From: Spirosoma sp. KCTC 42546
Lineage (GTDB): Bacteria > Bacteroidota > Bacteroidia > Cytophagales > Spirosomataceae
Length of the DNA stretch: 64,000 nt
Assembly (NCBI RefSeq): GCF_006965485.1
Contig: NZ_CP041360.1
Span: forward strand, 7,544,501 to 7,608,500
Direction of reading: 5' to 3'
In this document: in pieces, positions 9,233 to 17,081 of the stretch
Numbering within the stretch: the first letter of the stretch is position 1
Layout of the letters: each line of letters begins with the position of its first letter
Notes under the pieces: model-generated
What the model was told of the DNA's origin: nothing
The model's input: the letters and a program-made list of their open reading frames with translations, nothing else
Database searches by the model: none
Made by a program: the position numbers and the translations under genes

Positions 9233-10012
9233 TTACAGTTTGCTGAGTATTGTTGGTTCATGAACGATGCACTCAATAGAATAGTGTTTGTGTAACAGAT
9301 TAGCCAACTCACGTAATCCCCAAACTTCGCTTCGGCGATGGCCAACAGCAATAAAGGCAATGCCCGTGGCATCAACTGCCTGTTGGCCGGGTTTACGATA
9401 CGACCCCGTTAAATACATGGTTGCACCCTTTGCAGCCGCTTCCCGGACAAGCACATCCGTCATGGCTCCCACTACAGCAACTCGATAGCTGGTGGGTTGC
9501 CAACCGGCGGTACCTCGTCCGGCTTCAGCCCGATCATACCCTCCGAACATGGCTTTGACAGTTGTAAGCCACTGATCAAATTCCTGCGGGGGAATATCAA
9601 TAAGCATCCCGAGAGGTCGGCGGGGCAATACCTTGCCAGCCTCAGCGCTATCTTGTTTATAGCCGATTGGCTCTAAGCTGCCAATAGCTCCCATTTGCTT
9701 CGCCAGTCGAGGATTATAGCCAATTGTCAGGGTTTCATCAAAGGGCAGATGGTGCGTCAAAACTCCGAGATCAGTCGGCAGACTCGTTAAGTCGAGCTGC
9801 CAGGGCCGGTGTAGCCAAAGGGCGTCGATATGCGTCTCACTGACCCAGTCTGCTAGTTTAGGAAATGGCTCTAAGGCTAGGCCAAGCCGTCGGATCGGGC
9901 GTTTGGACGGGTAATAAGTCCCGCCCTGCTCAGTGCCAGGATAGCGATCAGCCGCCAACTCATCTCGCAGAAAATCAGCAATATCGTTTAAATAGAATGG
10001 TGACGTAGGCAT
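9233..10012 (-). CDS. Nif3-like dinuclear metal centre protein
   Basis: A 259-residue protein starting MPTSPFYLNDIADFL. The N-terminal IADFLRDELA helix, TLGYNPRLAK-like middle (TIGYNPRLAKQMGAIG), the RVAVVGAM core and the C-terminal FIAVGHRRSE region, where a conserved His contributes to the metal site, fit the NIF3 / DUF34 hexameric family. Its biochemical role is still debated. The open frame extends 31 codons further upstream to 10105, but that extension is translated inverted-repeat DNA, so the ATG at 10012 is preferred. Confidence 0.7.
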   Translation of the reverse strand: MPTSPFYLNDIADFLRDELAADRYPGTEQGGTYYPSKRPIRRLGLALEPFPKLADWVSETHIDALWLHRPWQLDLTSLPTDLGVLTHHLPFDETLTIGYNPRLAKQMGAIGSLEPIGYKQDSAEAGKVLPRRPLGMLIDIPPQEFDQWLTTVKAMFGGYDRAEAGRGTAGWQPTSYRVAVVGAMTDVLVREAAAKGATMYLTGSYRKPGQQAVDATGIAFIAVGHRRSEVWGLRELANLLHKHYSIECIVHEPTILSKL

Positions 10013-10023
10013 AGGTAAGAGAA

Positions 10024-10110
10024 TGTAAAATGGATAATGTAGAATATAGAATGTAGAATAAGGCACCCTAACAGTTGTGCTCATTCTACATTCTACATTA
10101 TCCATTTACT
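10024..10110. repeat. Imperfect inverted repeat of ATTCTACATT words
   Basis: Left arm about 10024-10065 and right arm about 10078-10110 are imperfect reverse complements made of TGTAGAATGTAGAAT words around a short loop. It separates the divergent Nif3-like and MATE genes and produces a spurious N-terminal extension of the former. Confidence 0.75.
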
Positions 10111-10160
10111 TAACTGCATGCTCATCGGATAGTTTGTGGATGACCGTTCACTAAACCAAA

Positions 10161-10193
10161 TTTGGTTTTTCAAAAAAGAAAATTGTAAGTTTG
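10161..10193 (+). promoter_or_regulatory. Bacteroidota-type promoter upstream of MATE gene
   Basis: TTTG (10161-10164), a 21-nt spacer and TAAGTTTG (10186-10193) match the -33/-7 pattern of the Bacteroidota primary sigma factor. Transcription would start near 10200, leaving a leader of about 180 nt before the MATE start at 10382. Confidence 0.65.
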
Positions 10194-10198
10194 CAGCC

Positions 10199-10276
10199 TT
10201 AACTGCAACCGCCCGTCGGTTAGCCAACGCCCATGAAGTTCCTCGCTTAAAAACCCAAGCGGTTTTTCATTTTTTC
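10199..10276 (+). ncRNA. Candidate structured leader or small RNA with early terminator
   Basis: Downstream of the promoter the leader contains CGCTT-(AAAAACCC)-AAGCG at 10244-10260, followed by GTTTTTCATTTTTTC. This is an intrinsic-terminator-like hairpin about 60 nt after the predicted start. A second hairpin (CCACC/GGTGG) lies at about 10287-10310. This arrangement suggests either a short RNA or an attenuator controlling the MATE gene. I do not recognise a known riboswitch class. Confidence 0.35.
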
Positions 10277-10381
10277 TTCAGAGTACCGCCACCTGCTTCT
10301 GCTTCGGTGGTCATTCACGTTTTTCAGACCATTCATTCGCTGTCAATAGCCCGCTGGGCTTCGGCATATTCTTTTGTTCCA

Positions 10382-11767
10382 ATGACCAAATTCTTTCGGT
10401 TATTCCTGGCCGCATTGCGTGGTTCGGAAACCAATTTTACAACCGGCAGTATTAACCGGGCTATTTTTCTGCTATCGGTGCCGATGATTCTGGAAATGGT
10501 GATGGAGTCACTCTTTGCGGTGGTCGACGTCTTTTTTGTGGCCAAAATCGGTACGGAAGCCATTGCTACAGTGGGCCTGACGGAGTCGGTACTCACTATT
10601 GTTTACTCCATTGCTATTGGCCTGAGCACAGCAGCTACGGCACTGGTATCCCGTCGGGTCGGCGAAGACAACCAGCGTGGGGCGGGGCATGCGGTTGGGC
10701 AGGTTATACTCGTGTCCGTTGCGCTGGGCCTGTTTATGGGCGTAGTCGGTTTTGTCTTTGCCGAAGACATCCTGCGCCTGATGGGTGGGGACTCAAAACT
10801 TATTGCCAACGGGGCCGGGTTTACGCGGATGATTTTCGCCAGTGCGCCCGCCATCATGCTCCTGTATACGCTAAGTGGCTGCCTGCGGGGTTCAGGCGAT
10901 GCATCGGTAGCGATGCGCTCGCTATGGCTGGCCAACGGCGTAAACATCATCCTATGCCCGGTATTCATTTTCGGTCTGGGGCCATTCCCGGAAATGGGTG
11001 TGATGGGCTCGGCAGTGGCCACAACCATTGGCCGATCTATGGGTGTACTGTATCAGCTTTACGCCCTGACGCGGGTGAAAGGGGTTATTCAGGTTCTCCA
11101 GTCAGATGTGACTCCTGACCTGAGCTTAATCCGTAATCTGCTTAGTTTAGCCATTGGTGGTACCAGCCAGTTTCTGGTTGGATCCGCCAGCTGGATATTC
11201 CTGACGCGGATTTTATCTACGTTTGGTAGCGACGTAGTAGCTGGTTATACCATCGCCATTCGCATTATTGTATTCACGATTCTGCCTTCGTGGGGCATGG
11301 CTAATGCCGCTGCCACACTAGTTGGACAGAATCTGGGGGCTGGTCAGCCCGAACGTGCCGAAACCTCCGCCTGGCGGGCGGCTTTCTGCAACATGCTCTT
11401 TTTAGCTGCCGTTGGCATTGGCTTCTTCCTGGGAGCAACCCCCATCGTCGGTTTGTTCGACAATAATGTTCGCGTCGTCGAAATTGCGGTCGAATGCCTT
11501 CGCGTATTTTGCCTGGGTTATCTATTCATGGCGTATGGAATGGTGCTGAGTCAGTCGCTCAATGGCGCGGGCGATACCCGAACGCCTACACTCATTAACA
11601 TTGTATGCTTCTGGGTGGTTGAAATACCACTGGCCTATACACTAGCTCATCTGCTGCATTGGGGACCTCCGGGGGTATTCTGGTCGGTGGCAATTAGTGA
11701 GACGTTGCTGGCTGGTATCGCCATCTGGATTTTCCGCCGGGGACGCTGGAAAACCGTTCAGGTGTGA
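10382..11767 (+). CDS. MATE family multidrug exporter
   Basis: A 461-residue protein of about 12 hydrophobic segments in two homologous halves, the usual MATE size. Recognisable MATE stretches are INRAIFLLSVPMILEMVMESLFAVVDVFFVAKIG at the N-terminus and the second-half segment around GWGMANAAATLVGQNLGAGQPERA. It should extrude cationic compounds in exchange for Na+ or H+ at the inner membrane; the substrate is unknown. The ORF is open 82 codons upstream to 10136, but that part covers a promoter and a terminator-like hairpin and reads as low-complexity nonsense, so the ATG at 10382 is used. A 69-nt perfect hairpin starts immediately after the stop. Confidence 0.88.
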   Translation: MTKFFRLFLAALRGSETNFTTGSINRAIFLLSVPMILEMVMESLFAVVDVFFVAKIGTEAIATVGLTESVLTIVYSIAIGLSTAATALVSRRVGEDNQRGAGHAVGQVILVSVALGLFMGVVGFVFAEDILRLMGGDSKLIANGAGFTRMIFASAPAIMLLYTLSGCLRGSGDASVAMRSLWLANGVNIILCPVFIFGLGPFPEMGVMGSAVATTIGRSMGVLYQLYALTRVKGVIQVLQSDVTPDLSLIRNLLSLAIGGTSQFLVGSASWIFLTRILSTFGSDVVAGYTIAIRIIVFTILPSWGMANAAATLVGQNLGAGQPERAETSAWRAAFCNMLFLAAVGIGFFLGATPIVGLFDNNVRVVEIAVECLRVFCLGYLFMAYGMVLSQSLNGAGDTRTPTLINIVCFWVVEIPLAYTLAHLLHWGPPGVFWSVAISETLLAGIAIWIFRRGRWKTVQV

Positions 11768-11768
11768 T

Positions 11769-11837
11769 GGCGTTGAATCTGTCTTGACCTACGCCATATC
11801 TTGGAGATATGGCGTAGGTCAAGACAGATTCAACGCC
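11769..11837. repeat. Perfect 33-bp-arm hairpin with 3-nt loop
   Basis: 11769-11801 and 11805-11837 are exact reverse complements separated only by TGG. The hairpin begins 1 nt after the MATE stop codon. No T-run follows, so it may stabilise the 3' end or be a mobile repeat rather than a simple terminator. Confidence 0.9.
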
Positions 11838-11948
11838 GAAACTTTTACCGAATAGTACCCGTTATAATTTACAGGCCTATAGCTTATTGCGCAGGATTTA
11901 CGCCCTTGTTCGCAGGCTATAAACGCCTAATCACCTCTAAGAATTTAC

Positions 11949-13226
11949 ATGATCGACAACACAAAACCGCCCGAAACCGCTGTGTTGGTCGCGCTGATTA
12001 CGCAAAAGCAAACGGCCGACCAAACGAAAGATTATCTCGACGAGTTAGCCTTTCTGGCCGAAACATCAGGCGTTACAACCATCAAATCGTTCACCCAAAA
12101 ACTGGAACATCCCGATAACCGAACGTTTGTTGGCAAAGGCAAACTGGAAGAAATTCAGACGTTCATTCTCGACAATCCGGTTGATTCCGTCATTTTTGAT
12201 GATGACCTGACGCCTTCGCAGGTACGGAATCTGGAAGAGAGTTTTAAAGATGTTAAAGTACTGGATCGCAGTTTGCTCATCCTGAATATTTTCTCGATGC
12301 GGGCCCAAACCGCCCAGTCGCGGGTGCAGGTCGAGTTAGCGCAATACCAGTACATGTACCCACGCCTAACCCGCATGTGGAGTCACTTAACCAGCCAGAA
12401 AGGCGGTGTGGGGATGCGCGGTCCGGGGGAAAAAGAACTCGAAACCGACCGTCGGATCGTGAAAGACCGAATCTCTTTCCTGAAAGAGAAACTGGCCAAA
12501 ATTGACAAACAGAGCCAGACGCGCCGGAAAGAACGCGACCGCCTGGTGCGGGTTTCCCTGGTTGGTTACACGAACGTAGGCAAATCGACGCTGATGCGTA
12601 CCATGGCGAAAACCGACGTATTTGCCGAAAATAAACTCTTCGCCACGGTAGATTCAACCGTACGAAAAGTGACGCTTGGCAATATTCCGTTTTTGTTGAC
12701 GGATACGGTTGGTTTTATCCGCAAACTGCCAACGATGCTAATCGAGTCGTTTAAATCGACACTCGATGAAGTCCGCGAAGCAGATATTCTGGTTCACGTT
12801 GTCGATGTATCACACCCGAATTTTGAGGAGCAGATTGAAGTGGTCAACGCAACGCTGGCCGACATCAAAGCGGCCGATAAACCCATGGTACTGGTCTTCA
12901 ACAAAATGGACCGCTTTGTTCCGAAAGACCAGTGGATAGAAAAACCCGATCAGGACGACGATGATGAGTTCATTGACTCGCACGAAGAGGTAGCTATTCC
13001 GATGGCCGTGCGCCGAAAAACTGCGCTGGAGTATCTGAAAAAGACGTATCTGGCCCAAAAAGCGGACTATGTGGCCTTCATCTCGGCAGAAACCGGCGAG
13101 AATGTAGGCGAACTGCGCGATTTGCTCTATACGCTGGTGAAAGAGAGACACTTCCAGATTTACCCCAACTGGGTTAACGTACCGCTCATCGAATCAGCGG
13201 AGTACGGCGATGGTTTGGCAGGTTGA
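11949..13226 (+). CDS. hflX: Ribosome-associated GTPase HflX
   Basis: A 425-residue GTPase with the two-part HflX architecture. The N-terminal HflX domain contains the conserved DDDLTPSQVRNLE and the glycine-rich KGGVGMRGPGEKELETDRR (about 151-170). The G domain follows: G1 GYTNVGKS (206-213), G3 DTVG (252-255) and G4 NKMD (318-321). HflX splits stalled or hibernating 70S ribosomes under stress. The G domain carries an acidic insertion (DQDDDDEF near 335) between G4 and the C-terminal part. A strong intrinsic terminator follows 29 nt after the stop. Confidence 0.95.
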   Translation: MIDNTKPPETAVLVALITQKQTADQTKDYLDELAFLAETSGVTTIKSFTQKLEHPDNRTFVGKGKLEEIQTFILDNPVDSVIFDDDLTPSQVRNLEESFKDVKVLDRSLLILNIFSMRAQTAQSRVQVELAQYQYMYPRLTRMWSHLTSQKGGVGMRGPGEKELETDRRIVKDRISFLKEKLAKIDKQSQTRRKERDRLVRVSLVGYTNVGKSTLMRTMAKTDVFAENKLFATVDSTVRKVTLGNIPFLLTDTVGFIRKLPTMLIESFKSTLDEVREADILVHVVDVSHPNFEEQIEVVNATLADIKAADKPMVLVFNKMDRFVPKDQWIEKPDQDDDDEFIDSHEEVAIPMAVRRKTALEYLKKTYLAQKADYVAFISAETGENVGELRDLLYTLVKERHFQIYPNWVNVPLIESAEYGDGLAG

Positions 13227-13255
13227 GGTATTTTTGGCAATTTTGCAGTTATAGC

Positions 13256-13284
13256 GAGCGGTCAACGTTGACCGCTCCTTTTTT
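13256..13284 (+). terminator. Intrinsic terminator of hflX
   Basis: GAGCGGTCAAC/GTTGACCGCTC (13256-13277) is a perfect palindrome followed by a run of T (13279-13284), placed between the hflX stop and the tRNA. Stem and T-run together are a textbook rho-independent terminator. Confidence 0.85.
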
Positions 13285-13356
13285 GGTCTCGTAGTTCAAC
13301 GGATAGAATAAGCGTTTCCTAAACGCTTGATACGGGTTCGATTCCCGTCGAGACTA
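13285..13356 (+). tRNA. tRNA-Arg (anticodon CCU)
   Basis: 72 nt fold into a cloverleaf: acceptor GGTCTCG/CGAGACT (one G-T pair), D stem GTTC/GAAT, anticodon stem AGCGT/ACGCT with loop TTCCTAA (anticodon CCT), T stem ACGGG/CCCGT with loop TTCGATT, discriminator A. CCA is not encoded. It decodes AGG. A terminator starts at its last base, and an accessory region follows, the usual situation for a tRNA-flanked island. Confidence 0.93.
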
Positions 13357-13408
13357 CACAAAAAGCCCTTAACTATTTGACAATAAAATAGTTAAGGGCT
13401 TTTTGTGT
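13356..13408 (+). terminator. Terminator of tRNA-Arg
   Basis: 13356-13377 and 13387-13408 are perfect 22-nt complementary arms containing AGCCCTTAACTATT / AATAGTTAAGGGCT, with A- and T-runs on either side. It would terminate transcription from both directions. Confidence 0.85.
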
Positions 13409-13735
13409 GGAATTAACCTTAAACTTCCGGTGTAACTCAAGAAATTAGAAACAAAAGAACTAAACTATTTTGCAGCTATTCATTTTTATACTTTTTTCGA
13501 TGATTATTGTCTTTATCAGGTAATGGTCACTTTTGAAAAGTAGTATTAATCTTACTTGATTCGCTTATCATTGAAATGGGTTAATTCTATGAAAAAGGGG
13601 CTTTTTCCTGTAGGCGGTAGAAACCCTGGTTTAAACTATTGGCTCATCTCATAAGGCTTAGGAAATTCTAATGCTTACTATAAAGACCTTCGTTATCAAT
13701 GTCTTGATATTAAGCGTAATTGCGTACAATAATAT
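13409..13735. other. Gene-free stretch at the left edge of the accessory region
   Basis: No credible gene, RNA or promoter is visible in these 327 nt. It is AT-rich and ends at the first GTTGGGT box of the repeat array, so it may be a decayed cassette or half-site. Confidence 0.5.
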
Positions 13736-13860
13736 GTTGGGTGGCGGGTCCAAAATGGGCTCATAATGCGGGTTATCTGCGACAGGTCGCACGTCTCAAC
13801 AGGTAAGCTTTGGGGCTCGTTGGGTCGGTTTCCGGTCGACAAAGTAAACGCCTGGGTAGG
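13736..13860. repeat. Cassette-type repeat A
   Basis: The element begins with GTTGGGTGGCGGGTCC (13736-13751), shared exactly with repeat C. It contains GCGACAGGTCGC (13779-13790), where GCGA/TCGC pairs around CAGG. It then has a second GTTGGGT (13819-13825) and ends with GTCGACAAAGTAAACGCC (13836-13853), shared with B2 and C. An ORF begins 31 nt later. Its left complementary half is missing or degenerate. Confidence 0.65.
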
Positions 13861-13891
13861 GCAGGCTAAAAAACCATGAAGTAGACATCTA

Positions 13892-14302
13892 ATGAAGCTC
13901 TACGAAGATTTGAACGGACTTTACTTTCTTTTTGACTTCAATGCTAGTCATGGTGAGCTATTGCTCAGGAAGCACAAAAGTGGTGGTACTTTCAATACAG
14001 ATATACGATTCAAAGGCGTTCATAGTCTGAACGTAATTAACAGATTTAGGGGACTGACGATATTTGCTGTTACCCAGGTAGAGAGCATACTTTGCGATAT
14101 TGGCGAAGCCTCCAAATTTGTCTTTAAACTGATCGACAATAAAAGTCAACTTGAATGCTTTATAAATGCTTCTGCGTTCGGCGTTTATCAAAATACTCTT
14201 GATTCTGAGGTCAGCAGTTTAGGTGAATTTGCGTGGTCAGATGAAAATGAGTGCTTGTACTGGTCAGGTGAAGATGAACAGTTGAGTAGAGCTTTCAATT
14301 AA
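13892..14302 (+). CDS. Hypothetical protein, cassette gene 1
   Basis: A 136-residue protein with no signal peptide, no membrane segment and no motif I recognise. It is beta-rich and acidic towards the C-terminus (WSDENECLYWSGEDEQ). The ORF is tightly enclosed by repeat A upstream and repeat B1, which starts 4 nt after the stop. This is the gene-then-recombination-site layout of a gene cassette. Function unknown; it is listed because size, start and flanks are consistent with a real gene. Confidence 0.55.
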   Translation: MKLYEDLNGLYFLFDFNASHGELLLRKHKSGGTFNTDIRFKGVHSLNVINRFRGLTIFAVTQVESILCDIGEASKFVFKLIDNKSQLECFINASAFGVYQNTLDSEVSSLGEFAWSDENECLYWSGEDEQLSRAFN

Positions 14303-14305
14303 ATA

Positions 14306-14438
14306 AGGCGGGTCTCGTGCGACAGGAAGCACGTCCCATAGGAAAGTTGGCAGCCCAACATGATGAGTGTGTAAAGGTGCAAGTGTCTCGCATTCAGGCA
14401 ATTGACTCGCCAACCATCAACACTCATTGGCGTTGGGT
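14306..14438. repeat. Cassette-type repeat B1 with attC-like symmetry
   Basis: It starts with GCGGGTCTCGTGCGACAGG and contains GCGACAGGAAGC (14319-14330). An attC-like element follows: GCCCAAC (14353-14359), ATGAGTGT (14363-14370), a central part with GTAAAGG, ACACTCAT (14420-14427) and GTTGGGT (14432-14438). The outer boxes match the integron consensus RYYYAAC and GTTRRRY, and the inner boxes are perfect complements. Confidence 0.65.
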
Positions 14439-14603
14439 GAACCGGCCATAAAGTGCTTACATTTTCAGGTCGCGGGCGACAGGTTGCAGGCCGCAGAGGT
14501 CAGGTTTTGCTCGTTCGGCAGATTACGGTCGACAAAGGGAACGCCCCGGTTAGGCAGCGTTTGGGCTTGCGGAGCAGCGTCTGTGCAACAGAGAATTAAC
14601 AAA
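14439..14603. repeat. Cassette-type repeat B2
   Basis: It carries GCGACAGGTTGC (14476-14487), then GGTCGACAAAGGGAACGCC and a canonical-looking GTTAGGC core (14549-14555). It resembles the right part of repeat A, so A and B2 share a second module type. The stretch up to 14603 has no credible gene. Confidence 0.55.
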
Positions 14604-15410
14604 TTAGAAGAGGCTCAACTGCTGTATCTTAGGGGGGTAATAAACACCTATTATTGAGAATGGGTTGGAGTAATTCTTAGCGTGTTCAACGTACCTCGTA
14701 CCTAAAAAAAGGTACAATTCTTTCTTTGCCATAAATTCGTCAAAGTATCTGTCTCTAACCTTTTTAAGGGCAATATCTTCGTTTCCGTTTGCATCAATCA
14801 AACAATTCCAATACAAGGCTCCAATCTCCCAGTCTTCTATTAATAATTTGCTTCTCTTTCCATTACAATCTTCAAAAATGTATCTAAACTCGTAGGGAAG
14901 TTTTCTAACGACCTCAAATTTATCGTTCCGCTCCTGAAATATGTTACCCTGTTTTAGGGCTTCAAGTTTAGCCCTGTCCCACTCTCGTTCGCACGGCGTT
15001 ACATCAAAACCAATAATTTTGCTTGGCTTGAACATAGCCAAAGACGTTTTCTTAGTTTTTGCTTCACTAATTAAGACGCTTAGGTCATTATACACGTTCT
15101 TCAATATCCAATCGCTACGATGAATCCACTGCTTTTCCGTACCTATATGTCCTACAACATCTGGAACGGAATCATAACTATAAGGTCGGTAACTTTCAGG
15201 TCGGAAGTCTTTATCATTTTTTACCAAATCAATTTCTATCCAGTCGTATTTAGCGTACTGTTTTGCAAAATCCAGTTTACGAAATTGAATTGGATAAATC
15301 CTGATCCATTCTCCGTTTTCGAGAATACCCGCCGTGCAAACCAACTCCTCATAAGTTGAGGAAATAGCTGGATAGGTTTTAACTGTGATGAGAACTTTCG
15401 TTTTTGCCAC
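14604..15410 (-). CDS. Uncharacterised protein paired with DUF488, cassette gene
   Basis: A 268-residue soluble protein beginning GTG with an AAAGG-like site just before it. It opens MAKTKVLITVKTYP and has a conserved-looking segment around NGEWIRIYPIQFRKLDF and YDWIEIDL. This kind of sequence is found beside DUF488 proteins, and the first part may be a nucleic-acid-binding beta barrel (inference). It starts 2 nt after the stop of the DUF488 gene, so the two form one transcription unit running against the direction of the flanking cassettes. I cannot give a function. The C-terminal ending KIQQLSLF resembles short clamp- or partner-binding tails, but this is speculative. Confidence 0.6.
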   Translation of the reverse strand: MAKTKVLITVKTYPAISSTYEELVCTAGILENGEWIRIYPIQFRKLDFAKQYAKYDWIEIDLVKNDKDFRPESYRPYSYDSVPDVVGHIGTEKQWIHRSDWILKNVYNDLSVLISEAKTKKTSLAMFKPSKIIGFDVTPCEREWDRAKLEALKQGNIFQERNDKFEVVRKLPYEFRYIFEDCNGKRSKLLIEDWEIGALYWNCLIDANGNEDIALKKVRDRYFDEFMAKKELYLFLGTRYVEHAKNYSNPFSIIGVYYPPKIQQLSLF

Positions 15411-15412
15411 CT

Positions 15413-16300
15413 TTAAAGATGTTTCAATTCATAAGACCATTCTGGTAGTTCGGTAATTGCTTTGGCTACTTTACTTCTATGGCACTGACAAGGAGCTGCT
15501 TCAAAACACGTCAAAGCCACCCGGCTGTATTTGTCAAGTAACGACAAGATGCCGTACAGATTATCTGTTTGATTTACTAAATATATGTTCTCAAATTCAG
15601 CGAATAAAACATCATAATCCTTTTGGGTTTTCAAATTCTGTCTCTTTTCTGAGGGAATACCTAAGTTTGGAATATGAATATATTTAATACCCAACGACGT
15701 ACATACACTGTTTAATGTTGTTTTGGAAAAGCCCATTTTTTGACTCAAGGCATTACGACGTACATCACAAAGTACTTTTACATTATTACGAATAAGCTTA
15801 TTAAAGTATGCTTCAATTGTGATTCCCTCGTAACCTATCGTGAAGAGGGCCTTATCTTGATTAGTTGAAGCATATTGCTCTACTCTCTTCAACTCTTCTA
15901 CATTTAAGATTTGGGGGGCCTTCTCGCTTCTTATCGCGTAGTAGGGATATTTAAGATATGTTGCCTTAATAAGTTGGTCTGTACTGTGGTTCTTATATAC
16001 CCGTGCTATATGATTGATATGAGATTTGTCATCGTGAGTCAACATCCCTTGATAATTTTCAACTTTTGTAATATGCCAACCTGTATCTGATTCAGACACT
16101 ATACCGTAAGCTTTTAAAGCCCTTAAGTCCCAACTTGATTGATAGGAGTAACAGCCAAATCGGTGCGGCACAAAATCAAATGAAGGTTTACTCTGCAACT
16201 TTGAGACTAACAACAGTAATTTTTGAAGGTCAGTCTTACCTAATTGACCATCAAAGGCTTGCAGAAGTGCTAACAATATTTTTCTACGGTAATACAGCAT
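15413..16300 (-). CDS. DUF488 protein with N-terminal winged-helix-like region
   Basis: A 295-residue protein. Residues about 130-290 carry the DUF488 signature: TIGYEGITIEAYF, CDVRRNALSQK, the conserved late Cys/His run FEAAPCQCHRSKVA. The N-terminal 110 residues (RRKILLALLQAFDGQLGKTDLQKLLLLVSK onwards) look like a winged-helix DNA-binding domain. I use the ATG at 16300; another ATG at 16318 adds six residues. DUF488 proteins are uncharacterised and often occur in mobile or defence-associated contexts. The linked downstream gene suggests a two-protein module, whose role is unknown. Confidence 0.7.
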   Translation of the reverse strand: MLYYRRKILLALLQAFDGQLGKTDLQKLLLLVSKLQSKPSFDFVPHRFGCYSYQSSWDLRALKAYGIVSESDTGWHITKVENYQGMLTHDDKSHINHIARVYKNHSTDQLIKATYLKYPYYAIRSEKAPQILNVEELKRVEQYASTNQDKALFTIGYEGITIEAYFNKLIRNNVKVLCDVRRNALSQKMGFSKTTLNSVCTSLGIKYIHIPNLGIPSEKRQNLKTQKDYDVLFAEFENIYLVNQTDNLYGILSLLDKYSRVALTCFEAAPCQCHRSKVAKAITELPEWSYELKHL

Positions 16301-16359
16301 GATTGCAAAAATAGCCATTTCTGTGCCACTTTTATTATATTTCGCATCCTCAAACCAGT

Positions 16360-16575
16360 AGGGCAGGTTCCCGGCGACAGGCAGCAGGCCGCAAGGTCAA
16401 CGCGGGCAGGGGTGTAAAGGCTCCTACGTCACCATCAACCCCTGCGGTGGTTGGGTGGCGGGTCCATGAAGGGAGTTCGTTAAACCGTTGCCCATAGGCA
16501 GGCTACGTGTGAGAAAGTAAACGCCCCGTCAGATTATATTTAAGGTTGCGATCCGGCGACAAGCCGTTAAATTAA
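16360..16575. repeat. Cassette-type repeat C
   Basis: GCGACAGGCAGC (16374-16385) is followed by an attC-like pair GCAGGGGT (16406-16413) / ACCCCTGC (16438-16445), with GTGTAAAGG between. Next come GTTGGGT (16450-16456), GGCGGGTCC as in repeat A, AAAGTAAACGCCCC (16515-16528) and a small CGGC-GACAA-GCCG hairpin at about 16554-16566. The left outer box (GGTCAAC) departs from RYYYAAC by one base. Confidence 0.6.
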
Positions 16576-16602
16576 CAAGTCATAATTTTGAACTCTTGAA
16601 GA

Positions 16603-16794
16603 ATGTCAGTCTGGAAGACCCCTACATTTTATCTCCGTAGTATTGCCACCTTTTTAGTCATTGTCCTGATTGATTGGTTAATTGAATCGGGTTTTCAGCT
16701 TTTTCGTAGTCGAAGTTTTTTTGAAGTTACAGAGAACTATAAAATTCCATTCACCTACTTAGCTGTAGCAGCGCCATCGTTTATTCAAATCTGA
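16603..16794 (+). CDS. Small membrane protein, cassette gene
   Basis: A 63-residue ORF with one strong hydrophobic helix (SIATFLVIVLIDWLI) and a second moderately hydrophobic end. It lies between repeats C and D in the same orientation as cassette gene 1. No family is recognised. The short length and lack of a clear ribosome-binding site make it tentative; the membrane helix and cassette position argue that it is real. Confidence 0.4.
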   Translation: MSVWKTPTFYLRSIATFLVIVLIDWLIESGFQLFRSRSFFEVTENYKIPFTYLAVAAPSFIQI

Positions 16795-16839
16795 AAAAAT
16801 CTGATTAGACTTGGCATTAGTAAGTGCGTTGTTGTCTGC

Positions 16840-16980
16840 TCCGCGTGGGTTGTCTCTGGCGACAGGCTGCTTATCTAGGAGGAGGGTTCGCAGCCCGACC
16901 AGCAGGGGGTATAAAGGTGGCAAGTAGCTCGTGGGCAGGATCCTAGTTTTCTCATCCATCAGCCCCTGTGAGCGTTGGAT
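16840..16980. repeat. Cassette-type repeat D with attC-like symmetry
   Basis: GCGTGGGTTGTCTCTG leads into GCGACAGGCTGC (16859-16870). An attC-like element follows: GCCCGAC (16893-16899), GCAGGGGGT (16902-16910), ATAAAGGTGGCAAGT, AGCCCCTGT (16961-16969) and GTTGGAT (16974-16980, matching GTTRRRY). It has the same order and nearly the same span (88 nt) as in B1. Confidence 0.6.
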
Positions 16981-17081
16981 AAAATAACCAAGTCGAATTA
17001 GCAAATCCGATTTAGTTTATAAATCACGTAAAACTAGATCAAACCAAGAAGCTCTCAACTTAGTAGTCAAAAACGGCTTTT

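Noticed and set aside
10136..10381. An 82-codon N-terminal extension of the MATE exporter
   Set aside because: It contains a Bacteroidota promoter and a terminator-like hairpin and reads as low-complexity sequence; MATE proteins normally start near the INRAIFLL segment.
14427..14657. A 76-residue plus-strand ORF in the cassette spacer
   Set aside because: It covers repeats B1 and B2 and begins inside the attC-like element; its composition is not protein-like.
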